From an uncultured Prevotellaceae bacterium (GTDB taxonomy: Bacteria; Bacteroidota; Bacteroidia; Bacteroidales; Bacteroidaceae), in the NCBI GenBank assembly GCA_902774925.1, contig CACYKE010000008.1:1-54491 (forward strand): a stretch of DNA of 54,491 bases. Direction: 5' to 3'. The translations under genes and the position numbers were made by a program. Positions within the stretch are counted from its first letter, which is position 1, and each line of letters opens with the position of its first letter. Positions 8,227 through 15,487 of the stretch are shown piece by piece. Under the pieces are notes generated by a model. That model made no database searches. It saw only the letters and a list, made by a program, of their open reading frames with translations, and was not told the origin of the DNA.

Positions 8227-9372
8227 ATGAAATGGATGCAAGAACAATCTAAATATGAGAATACGGCCTACGTGGCGCTGTGGGGGCTCCTCTTCGCAGC
8301 GCCACTGCTGAGCCTCTATATCCGCACCATCAACGATAGCTCCCTAACTTTTAACTGGCAGGAGGTATGGCTTATTTGGCGGCATTTCTGGGTATATCTG
8401 CTCATCTTCGTCGTCCATAATTTCATACTCGCCCCGTTGCTTATCTTCCGTCACAAACGCTGGCTCTATGCCCTGCTGACAGCATGTATGATAGGGGCTT
8501 TTGCCTTCTACCAGTGCAGCAGCAAGCCTGACCACATGCGCAGACATCAGCCTCACGACATGGAAATGCACGAGTCTGGCCCCATGGGCGACCGTTTTGG
8601 TCACGAGCCCCCACCAGAGTTCAGAGGCGAGAAACCAGAGTTCAGAGGTGAGAGATTTGACAGGCGTCCACCTGCTTTTATTGGTGAACACGACATTGTG
8701 GCTATTGTCATTGTCATCCTTATGTGTGGTATGAACCTCGGTATCAAACTCTATTTCAAGACACGCAACGACCAGAAGAAATTGCTGGCACTGGAAAAAG
8801 AGAATCTGGAACAGCAGTTGGAATATCTGAGGTATCAGATTAATCCGCACTTCTTCATGAATACGCTAAACAATATCCATGCACTGGTGGATATCGACCC
8901 TGAGAAAGCCAAGGACACGATACTGGAACTGTCGAAAATGATGCGTTTTGTGTTGTATGAAGGTGACAAGAAGGGGGTTCCGCTTACCAAGGAGTTCGAG
9001 TTTATACGTCACTACGTCACATTGATGCAATTGCGATATACCGATAAGGTCAGGATTTCCGTTGACCTACCCCAAGAGGCGCCTGACAAGCAGATTCCGC
9101 CCCTGATGCTCATCACCTTTATCGAGAATGCCTTCAAACACGGCATTTCGTACCAACACGAATCGTTTATCGACGTCAAAGTGGCTGTCAACGACAAGCT
9201 ACACTTCACTTGCCGCAACTCGAAGGCTGACAAGCCCAACGAAGAAAAGGGCGGCGTAGGACTCAAGAATGTCAAACAACGCTTAAACTTACTGTATGAC
9301 AACAATTATACGCTGAATATACAAGACGAACCTGACGTCTATCATGTCGAACTAACCATTCCACTATTATGA
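8227..9372 (+). CDS. LytS/YehU-type sensor histidine kinase with His/Met-rich extracytoplasmic loop
   Basis: This 381-residue membrane kinase has four TM helices near residues 14-32, 48-72, 80-98 and 158-180. The loop between TM3 and TM4 (about 99-157) should face the periplasm. It is rich in His, Met and Pro (DHMRRHQPHDMEMHE, then GDRFGHEPPP) and carries a small EFRGEKP/EFRGERF duplication. The cytoplasmic part is the His_kinase domain: NPHFFMNTLNNIHALV with phospho-acceptor H208, then an ATPase domain with ENAFKHG (N-box) and a GVGLKNVKQRL G-box. It pairs with the LytTR regulator, whose ATG overlaps its stop codon. The ligand is unknown; the loop composition makes metal binding possible. 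Confidence 0.9.
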   Translation: MKWMQEQSKYENTAYVALWGLLFAAPLLSLYIRTINDSSLTFNWQEVWLIWRHFWVYLLIFVVHNFILAPLLIFRHKRWLYALLTACMIGAFAFYQCSSKPDHMRRHQPHDMEMHESGPMGDRFGHEPPPEFRGEKPEFRGERFDRRPPAFIGEHDIVAIVIVILMCGMNLGIKLYFKTRNDQKKLLALEKENLEQQLEYLRYQINPHFFMNTLNNIHALVDIDPEKAKDTILELSKMMRFVLYEGDKKGVPLTKEFEFIRHYVTLMQLRYTDKVRISVDLPQEAPDKQIPPLMLITFIENAFKHGISYQHESFIDVKVAVNDKLHFTCRNSKADKPNEEKGGVGLKNVKQRLNLLYDNNYTLNIQDEPDVYHVELTIPLL

Positions 9373-10124
9373 TTAGAGTATTGGCCATAGATGACGAGCC
9401 GTTGGCACTCCAACAAATCGTTGCATATATTAACAAGGTACCGTTTCTGGAGTTGGCAGCCCAGTGTCAAAGTGCACTGGAGGCACGTAAATTTTTAGAG
9501 AATGACACCGTGGATGCCATCTTCTGCGACATCAACATGCCCGACCTCAACGGCATGGATTTCGTGAAGTCGCTCACCGTGCCACCCCTCGTCGTCTTCA
9601 CGACAGCCTATTCGGAATATGCCGTAGAGGGTTTCCGCATCAATGCTGTCGACTACCTGCTCAAGCCTTTCGGTCTGCAGGATTTCCAGCGCGCCGCCAA
9701 TCGTCTGAAGGAAAGGTTAGAGCTCCCTACGGCTGCCGCTCAAGTGTCGGCCGGTCGAGTGGTCGGCAGCGGAACCGCCGACACCCCTACATCCCCCGAC
9801 GTGCTCTTCCTCAAGACCGACTACCGTATCGTCAAGGTAAATATCAGTGATATCCGCTATATCGAGGGCATGAGTGAATATCTGAAAGTATGGCTCGACA
9901 CCGATGCCAAGCCTATCATCACGCTGCTGTCAATGAAAAAAATGGAGGAGCGGTTGCCTGCCAATTTCATGCGCATACACCGCTCCTACATCATCAATCT
10001 CAACAAAATCGAGGAAGTCAACAAAAATCGCGTTATCTTAGACAAGGACACCTACCTCCCCATCGGAGACCTGTACAAGGAAGCCTTTCAAAGCTACCTT
10101 GACACAAAATTCCTCGGGAAATAG
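9369..10124 (+). CDS. LytTR-family DNA-binding response regulator
   Basis: This 251-residue protein has a receiver domain (residues 1-115) with acidic pocket DDE at 8-10, phospho-acceptor D54 in FCDINMPDLNG, the conserved Thr/Ala in FTTAYSEYA and Lys in LLKPF. A LytTR DNA-binding domain (about 140-248) carries the signature FMRIHRSYIINLNKI. It forms a two-component pair with the kinase upstream (ATGA overlap, translationally coupled). It ends at 10124, directly abutting the convergent deoxynucleoside kinase stop at 10125 with no spacer and no visible terminator. Confidence 0.93.
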   Translation: MIRVLAIDDEPLALQQIVAYINKVPFLELAAQCQSALEARKFLENDTVDAIFCDINMPDLNGMDFVKSLTVPPLVVFTTAYSEYAVEGFRINAVDYLLKPFGLQDFQRAANRLKERLELPTAAAQVSAGRVVGSGTADTPTSPDVLFLKTDYRIVKVNISDIRYIEGMSEYLKVWLDTDAKPIITLLSMKKMEERLPANFMRIHRSYIINLNKIEEVNKNRVILDKDTYLPIGDLYKEAFQSYLDTKFLGK

Positions 10125-10745
10125 CTATTCCATCGGGAACAGGCCGAAGAGCTTGGCGTCAATCATGTCTGTGACCTGCTTCAGGTCCTCGGGATTGTCG
10201 CCAAACTTACAATGGTCGCCGTCGACGATAATCAACGGACCCTTGTACGTTGCTATCCAGTCCTCATAGCGCTTCTCCAGACCCTGCAGATAATCCAAAC
10301 GCATAGTCTGCTCGTATTCGCGGCCTCGTTTCTGAATCTGTGCCACCAGCGTAGGAATGGAGGAACGAATATAAATCATGAGGTCCGGTAACTTCACCAG
10401 CGACATCATCAGGTCGAAGAGGTCACTGTAATTCTCGAAGTCGCGGTCACTCATCATCCCCTGTCCGTGCAGGTTCGGCGCAAAGATACGGGCATCCTCG
10501 AAGATGGTTCGGTCCTGAATGATTACCTCCTTCGACTTGGATATCTCCACCACTTCCTTGAAACGCTTGTTCAAGAAGTACACCTGCAGGTTAAACGACC
10601 AGCGAGGCATATCGGCATAGAAATCTGCCAGATAGGGATTGTTGTCTACGGGTTCGAAACGTGGAATCCAACCATAACGGTGGGAGAGTAATTTGGTCAG
10701 CGTGGTTTTTCCGCTGCCGATGTTTCCGGCGATTGCGATGTGCAT
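10125..10745 (-). CDS. Deoxynucleoside kinase (copy 2 of a tandem pair)
   Basis: This 206-residue kinase of the dCK/dGK family phosphorylates deoxynucleosides for salvage. The P-loop GNIGSGKTT is at residues 7-15, the DRT motif (QDRTIFEDARIF) near 83-94, the catalytic WSFNLQVYFL region near 49-58, and the arginine-rich lid KRGREYEQ near 139-146. The neighbour 26 bp upstream (10772-11395) encodes a clear paralogue. In lactobacilli, tandem dAK/dGK genes of this family give a heterodimer, so a similar arrangement is plausible here. Substrate preference cannot be read from the sequence. Confidence 0.88.
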   Translation of the reverse strand: MHIAIAGNIGSGKTTLTKLLSHRYGWIPRFEPVDNNPYLADFYADMPRWSFNLQVYFLNKRFKEVVEISKSKEVIIQDRTIFEDARIFAPNLHGQGMMSDRDFENYSDLFDLMMSLVKLPDLMIYIRSSIPTLVAQIQKRGREYEQTMRLDYLQGLEKRYEDWIATYKGPLIIVDGDHCKFGDNPEDLKQVTDMIDAKLFGLFPME

Positions 10746-10771
10746 ACGATTGAAAGTTGAGAGTTGAAAGT

Positions 10772-11395
10772 TTAGAGGTTAGGGAAGAGTCCGAAGAGAG
10801 TGCGGTCAATCCTGTCGACAATCTGTGCGAAATCCTTGGGATTATGCAGGAAGTCGAGGTTGTCCTTGTTGACGGTCATCACCTGTCCGGGATATTTGTG
10901 ATAGATGAAATCGTCGTACCGTTCGTTGAGGTTCTGTAGATAATCCAGCTGGATGGTCTGTTCGTATTCCCGTCCGCGCTTCTGGATATTTGCCACCAGA
11001 TGGGGAACGGAGGCCCGCAGATAGATCATCAGGTCAGGAACGCGCACCATCGACATCATCTGCTCGAAGAGTTCCATATAGGTCTCATAGTCGCGGTCGG
11101 AGAGGTTACCCATCGCCTTGTTGTTCTGCATAAACACATAGACGCCCTCATAGATGGTGCGGTCCTGGATGATGCTGTGCTGCGACTCGGCAATAGCCAG
11201 CAGGTCCCGGAAGCGTTCTTTCAGGAAGTACACCTCCAGATTGAACGACCACCGGTGGATGTCACGATAGTAGTCCTCCAGATAAGGATTGTTATCTACG
11301 GACTCGTAACGCGGCTCCCACCCGTAGTGCTTGGCAAGCATCTGCGTGAGTGTTGACTTGCCGCTTCCGATATTTCCTGCGATTGCTATATGCAT
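10772..11395 (-). CDS. Deoxynucleoside kinase (copy 1 of a tandem pair)
   Basis: This 207-residue paralogue of the downstream kinase has the same motif order: P-loop GNIGSGKST (7-15), YESVDNNPYLEDYY, WSFNLEVYFL, QDRTIYEGVYVF and lid KRGREYEQT. The two proteins are alike over their full length, roughly half identical by eye, and diverge most between the DRT motif and the lid, where the base-binding pocket is shaped. The gene lies 32 bp downstream of metY on the same strand. No separate promoter is evident, so metY and both kinases may form one transcript. Confidence 0.88.
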   Translation of the reverse strand: MHIAIAGNIGSGKSTLTQMLAKHYGWEPRYESVDNNPYLEDYYRDIHRWSFNLEVYFLKERFRDLLAIAESQHSIIQDRTIYEGVYVFMQNNKAMGNLSDRDYETYMELFEQMMSMVRVPDLMIYLRASVPHLVANIQKRGREYEQTIQLDYLQNLNERYDDFIYHKYPGQVMTVNKDNLDFLHNPKDFAQIVDRIDRTLFGLFPNL

Positions 11396-11427
11396 AGTGT
11401 TTGTAAGTAATGTAGAGATTTTAGGGA

Positions 11428-12714
11428 CTAAATCTTGTCGAGGGCCTGACGGATATCTGCCAGGATATCGTCACAATCCTCAATACCTACCGACAGACGA
11501 ATGAGGTCGGGGGCCACACCAGCCTCACGCAACTGCTCGTCAGAGAGCTGACGGTGGGTATGTGAGGCGGGATGAAGCACACAAGTACGGGCATCAGCCA
11601 CATGAGTGACAATAGCAATGAGCTTGAGGGAATCCATAAACTGCACAGCTGTTTCGCGCGTTCCCTTCAGTCCGAAGGCTATAACGCCGCACGAACCGTT
11701 CGGCAGATACTTTTCAGCCAATGCGTGACACTCGTCGTCCCTCAGTCCGCTATAGTGTACCCAAGCCACACGGTCGTCCTGAACCAGAAACTCCGCAACA
11801 CGCTGGGCATTCTCGCAGTGACGCTTGATGCGCAAATGGAGCGTCTCCAGTCCGAGATTCAACAGGAAAGCATTCTGGGGCGAGGGGATGCTGCCCAAGT
11901 CTCGCATCAACTGTGCCACGAGTTTGGTCATATAGGCCATCTTTCCAAAAGCCTTCGTATAGGTCAGTCCGTGATACGACTCATCGGGCGTGCAGAGTCC
12001 CGGGAATTTGTCAGCATGGGCATCCCAATCAAAGTTACCACTGTCGACGACACATCCACCAACCTGTGTGGCGTGACCGTCCATATATTTCGTCGTAGAA
12101 TGCGTCACGATGTCTGCACCCCATTCAAAAGGACGGCAGTTGACGGGTGTCGGGAAAGTATTGTCGACTATCAAAGGAACACCGTGCTTATGGGCAATAC
12201 GGGCAAACTTCTCAATATCGAGGATCTTACATCCCGGATTCGAAATGGTCTCACCGAACAGCGCCTTCGTATTCGGGCGGAAGGCCTTGTCGATTTCTTC
12301 CTCGCTGGCCTCCTGCGAGATGAACGTACACTCGATGCCGAGTTTCTTCAGCGTCACACCGAAGAGGTTGTACGTTCCACCGTAGATTTCGTTCGAGGTG
12401 ACGAAATGGTCACCTGCCTCACAGATGTTAAAGAGCGCATAGAAGTTGGCAGCCTGTCCGGATGACGTCAGCATAGCCCCTACTCCACCCTCCAGAGCGG
12501 CAATTTTACGGGCTACCGCGTCATTTGTCGGATTTGCCAGACGGGTATAGAAATAGCCCTCCTTCTTCAAATCGAAAAGGTCGGCCATCTCTTCGGTATT
12601 GTCATACTTAAATGTTGTACTCTGATAGATGGGGAGCACACGCGACTCTCCGTTTTTGGGTTCCCAGCCAGCCTGCACACAAAGCGTAGCTGGTTTCCAG
12701 TTTTTCTTCTCCAT
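11428..12714 (-). CDS. metY: O-acetylhomoserine sulfhydrylase (aminocarboxypropyltransferase)
   Basis: This 428-residue Cys/Met-metabolism PLP enzyme has TLCVQAGWEP at the N-terminus, PIYQSTTFKY, the SSGQAANFYAL PLP-phosphate region near 84-94, the ring-stacking Tyr in NEIYGGTYNLF, LIVDNTFPTP, and the Schiff-base lysine in HSTTKYMDGH (K209). The length (about 430, longer than CGS/CBL) and the motif set fit O-acetylhomoserine sulfhydrylase, which makes homocysteine from O-acetylhomoserine and sulfide. No S-box or other known riboswitch is visible upstream; the 98-bp gap instead holds a degenerate hairpin repeat (12747-12814). Confidence 0.9.
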   Translation of the reverse strand: MEKKNWKPATLCVQAGWEPKNGESRVLPIYQSTTFKYDNTEEMADLFDLKKEGYFYTRLANPTNDAVARKIAALEGGVGAMLTSSGQAANFYALFNICEAGDHFVTSNEIYGGTYNLFGVTLKKLGIECTFISQEASEEEIDKAFRPNTKALFGETISNPGCKILDIEKFARIAHKHGVPLIVDNTFPTPVNCRPFEWGADIVTHSTTKYMDGHATQVGGCVVDSGNFDWDAHADKFPGLCTPDESYHGLTYTKAFGKMAYMTKLVAQLMRDLGSIPSPQNAFLLNLGLETLHLRIKRHCENAQRVAEFLVQDDRVAWVHYSGLRDDECHALAEKYLPNGSCGVIAFGLKGTRETAVQFMDSLKLIAIVTHVADARTCVLHPASHTHRQLSDEQLREAGVAPDLIRLSVGIEDCDDILADIRQALDKI

Positions 12715-12746
12715 TTTTAATTTTTAATATTTAATTTAATGTTTAA

Positions 12747-12814
12747 CTTCGTTGACTCTTGTCATGACTTGGCCAAACAAGCAAGCTTGATGGCTCTCGC
12801 TGCTCCAAGAGTTC
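12747..12814 (-). repeat. Dispersed two-hairpin repeat, copy A
   Basis: On the minus strand it starts at the GH2 stop codon (TGAACTCTTGGAGCAGCGAG...) and runs to CAACGAAGT. The same order of blocks recurs at 48866-48943: GAACTyTTGGAGCAGCGAGAGC, then GCCrAGTCrTGACAArAGTCA, ending AACGAAGT. Copy A is shorter in the middle and its hairpins are more decayed. In both places it sits after the 3' end of a minus-strand glycoside hydrolase and before the next minus-strand gene. Confidence 0.75.
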
Positions 12815-15227
12815 AGAACCTGATTTTGTTCGGCGCCAGGCCATCGGCACTGACTGTCAGTTCCCCATGTCCCTTCACAACAGCAATACAACGACCGAAG
12901 AAGGCCTTGCGATTGGGGCTGGTAAAACGCTCCATCGACGTCTGGCAGCCATTATCGGTGGCAATGACCTTACCCTTGGTGGTCGTGAAGCGCAACTGGT
13001 TCTCGGCCGTCGGACAGCGGTTGCCATCCTTATCGACAACAGTAGCTTGTACGAAGGTCAGTTCCTTACCCTGATAGTCAATATCGAGCCGGATATGATG
13101 GGGAGCACCAGCAGTACGGATAACCTGATTGAGTGTAGGCTGACCGTTCTTGCGGGCAATGACCATCACCTCACCGGGTTCGAACTTCACACGCCAACCC
13201 ACATGGTAAGGCGTATTCAGGGCGGCACCCTCTATCGGTTTCCCTGTCCTCTGTGTTTTGCGACGAACGCCCTTACTCTTGCCGTTGACAAAGAGCTCCA
13301 CCTCGTCGGCATGGTTGTAGTAGCACCACAGGTCAATTTCCTGTCCCTTCTGCCAGTTCCAGTGCGGGAACAAGTAAAGCACAGGCTTGTTGGTCCATTC
13401 GCTCTGGTACATATAGTAGACATCCTTCGGCTGTCCGGCCAGGTCGATGATACCGAAATAGCTGCTGCGGGCGGGAAAACCGTAAGGTGTCGGCTCACCG
13501 ATATAGTCGAAACCCGTCCAGATAAACTGTCCGCCGACATACGGTGTATGCTTCACCACATCCCACGTCTCTTCGTGTGTCGAACTCCAGGGAGCATGCA
13601 TATTGTCGTAGGCCGAACACATATAGGTCGAGTCCTTATACGTCTCGCGCCAGTCTTTCGGGGCTATAATGACCTCGTCCGACGGCATGCGATAGTATCC
13701 ATTAGTCTGCAGTGCCGACACCGATTCCGTCAAGATAAACGGCCGACCGGGGAAGTTCTGCGGCACATCCTTGACCCACTCGTGGTGATAGTTATAACCG
13801 ATGATGTCCAGTGCCTTGCCTTTAAACAGGTGGTTACCCGGCGACGGCTCGTTACAACCGGCAGTAATGGGTCGCGTGGTGTCGTAACGGCGGATGATGT
13901 CTGCCAGATGTTCGGCCAACAATGTATTGACACTCTTCTCACTGTCTTTAGCCAGTGTCGATGCATCATGACCGGCATTCAGGATGAGGTTCGCCTGTTC
14001 CAGCGTCAACGTGTCGGCATCAGCACTGCTCCACTGTTCCAGCACCTCGTTGCCTATCGACCACATCAGAATACAGGGATGGTTCCTGTCACGCAACACC
14101 ATATCGGACAGGTCGCGCTCATGCCATTTGTCGAAGAAGCGGGCATAGTCGTTCTGGGTCTTACGACGACGCCACATATCAAACGACTCGTCCATCACGA
14201 TGAAGCCCATCGTGTCACACATATTCAGCAATTCGGGGGCCGGAGGGTTATGACTCGAACGGATAGCATTGACACCCATCGCCTTGAGCTTCAACAGTTT
14301 GCGATGCAAGGCATCCTCATGTACAGCGGCACCCAGACATCCTAGGTCGTGGTGCTCGCAGACACCATTCAATTTCATATTCTTGCCATTGAGCCAGAAG
14401 CCGGTCTTCGCATCGAAGCGGAAATCGCGGAATGCCGTTGTGGTAATTACCTCGTCGACCATATTACCTTTATTAAATACGCGCGTGCGAACCTTATAAA
14501 TATAAGGAGACTCCGGCGACCAACGTTTCAAGGTAGAGGGATTGACGCGCATCACTGCCCTATTGCCGCTACCCCTGGCCACCTCATTGCCGGCAGCATC
14601 GGTCACGATGTGCTGTACGTTAAAGTTCTTACCAGCCACAATCGTCGATACCTTCACCTGACCCGACTTCGCATTGGTCTCTACATGCACACCCCATTGT
14701 CTCACATGAACATATTCAGTCTTGGTAAGCCATACGTGGCGATAGATGCCGCAACCGGAATACCAGCGCGAATTGGGCTGGTCGCTATTGTCTACACGTA
14801 CGGCAATCACATTATCCGTACAGCGCAGATAACGCGTGATATCAATGGTGAACGAGCTATAGCCGTAGGGACGGTAGTCGACCATCTCGCCATTGACGAA
14901 GACGAGAGCATTCATATATACACCGTCAAACTCGAGGAAATACTTACATACATCCTGCACGCGGAAATGTTTTCTGTACCAAGCCACACCACCGGGCAGG
15001 GCACCGCCACCAGCTCCCGACTTATTCTGGGCACTGAAGCCTCCCTCAATAGCCCAGTCGTGTGGCAGATCCAACAAGCGCCACTTGCTGTCATTATACT
15101 CCACATCAGCCATATTCATGTTATCGCCTAACGCAAAGCGCCATCCTTTGTCAAAATTGATGCGTTCGCGGCCGTAAGCACTAGACAAGACTATGACTGC
15201 TAATAGTACTGCAAATAGTCGTTTCAT
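12813..15227 (-). CDS. Secreted glycoside hydrolase family 2 (beta-galactosidase-like)
   Basis: This is an 804-residue protein from the start MKRLFAVLLAVIVLSSAYG, a signal peptide with AAGGAAC ahead of the ATG. A longer reading exists, but its upstream ATG (MNKKRN) falls almost on the predicted transcript start. Domain order: jelly-roll sugar-binding domain (about 25-190), Ig-like domain (190-290), then a TIM barrel with acid/base E394 in SIGNEVLEQW and nucleophile E501 in ILTESVSAL, then C-terminal Ig-like domains. It should remove terminal beta-linked sugars in the periplasm or at the surface. Exact specificity is unknown. The minus-strand promoter at 15264-15296 drives it. Confidence 0.9.
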   Translation of the reverse strand: MKRLFAVLLAVIVLSSAYGRERINFDKGWRFALGDNMNMADVEYNDSKWRLLDLPHDWAIEGGFSAQNKSGAGGGALPGGVAWYRKHFRVQDVCKYFLEFDGVYMNALVFVNGEMVDYRPYGYSSFTIDITRYLRCTDNVIAVRVDNSDQPNSRWYSGCGIYRHVWLTKTEYVHVRQWGVHVETNAKSGQVKVSTIVAGKNFNVQHIVTDAAGNEVARGSGNRAVMRVNPSTLKRWSPESPYIYKVRTRVFNKGNMVDEVITTTAFRDFRFDAKTGFWLNGKNMKLNGVCEHHDLGCLGAAVHEDALHRKLLKLKAMGVNAIRSSHNPPAPELLNMCDTMGFIVMDESFDMWRRRKTQNDYARFFDKWHERDLSDMVLRDRNHPCILMWSIGNEVLEQWSSADADTLTLEQANLILNAGHDASTLAKDSEKSVNTLLAEHLADIIRRYDTTRPITAGCNEPSPGNHLFKGKALDIIGYNYHHEWVKDVPQNFPGRPFILTESVSALQTNGYYRMPSDEVIIAPKDWRETYKDSTYMCSAYDNMHAPWSSTHEETWDVVKHTPYVGGQFIWTGFDYIGEPTPYGFPARSSYFGIIDLAGQPKDVYYMYQSEWTNKPVLYLFPHWNWQKGQEIDLWCYYNHADEVELFVNGKSKGVRRKTQRTGKPIEGAALNTPYHVGWRVKFEPGEVMVIARKNGQPTLNQVIRTAGAPHHIRLDIDYQGKELTFVQATVVDKDGNRCPTAENQLRFTTTKGKVIATDNGCQTSMERFTSPNRKAFFGRCIAVVKGHGELTVSADGLAPNKIRF

Positions 15228-15263
15228 GTTCCTTGTGTTCCTTTTTTTATTCATTTTCGAACG

Positions 15264-15296
15264 CAAAGTTACTAAAAAAGACTGAGATAACACAAA
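15264..15296 (-). promoter_or_regulatory. Promoter of the GH2 gene
   Basis: On the minus strand TTTG (15296-15293), a 21-bp spacer and TAACTTTG (15271-15264) lie 37 bp upstream of the chosen ATG at 15227. Confidence 0.65.
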
Positions 15297-15332
15297 AAAA
15301 AAACATTTTCTGCAAAAAAAATTGCAATTTTC

Positions 15333-15363
15333 TTGGAAGATATGAAAAAAAAACTTAAATTTG
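15333..15363 (+). promoter_or_regulatory. Promoter of the coiled-coil lipoprotein / OmpA operon
   Basis: TTG (15333-15335), a 20-bp spacer and TAAATTTG (15356-15363). The leader to the ATG at 15488 is about 115 nt and contains an AT-rich hairpin (ATAGTT at 15424-15429 pairing with AACTAT at 15448-15453, around CATATATATATG). Confidence 0.7.
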
Positions 15364-15487
15364 CAGCGAATTTGGAAAAAAGTAAGACGAAAGCAAAGGG
15401 ATTCGTGGGCATATCGCCTGCACATAGTTCATATATATATGTAGAGAAACTATAGAAAAAATGTTTAATTGTAATATTTATTTATTT

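Noticed and set aside
10741-10771. Terminator between the two kinase genes
   Set aside because: Only a GTTGAGAGTTGAAAGTTTA micro-repeat, with no stem and no T-run.
12867-14345. 492-codon plus-strand frame
   Set aside because: It is fully antisense to the GH2 gene, whose domains and catalytic residues are clear. No promoter, signal or family pattern is seen.
15424-15453. Riboswitch in the coiled-coil lipoprotein leader
   Set aside because: A single AT-rich hairpin with no conserved aptamer features I recognise.
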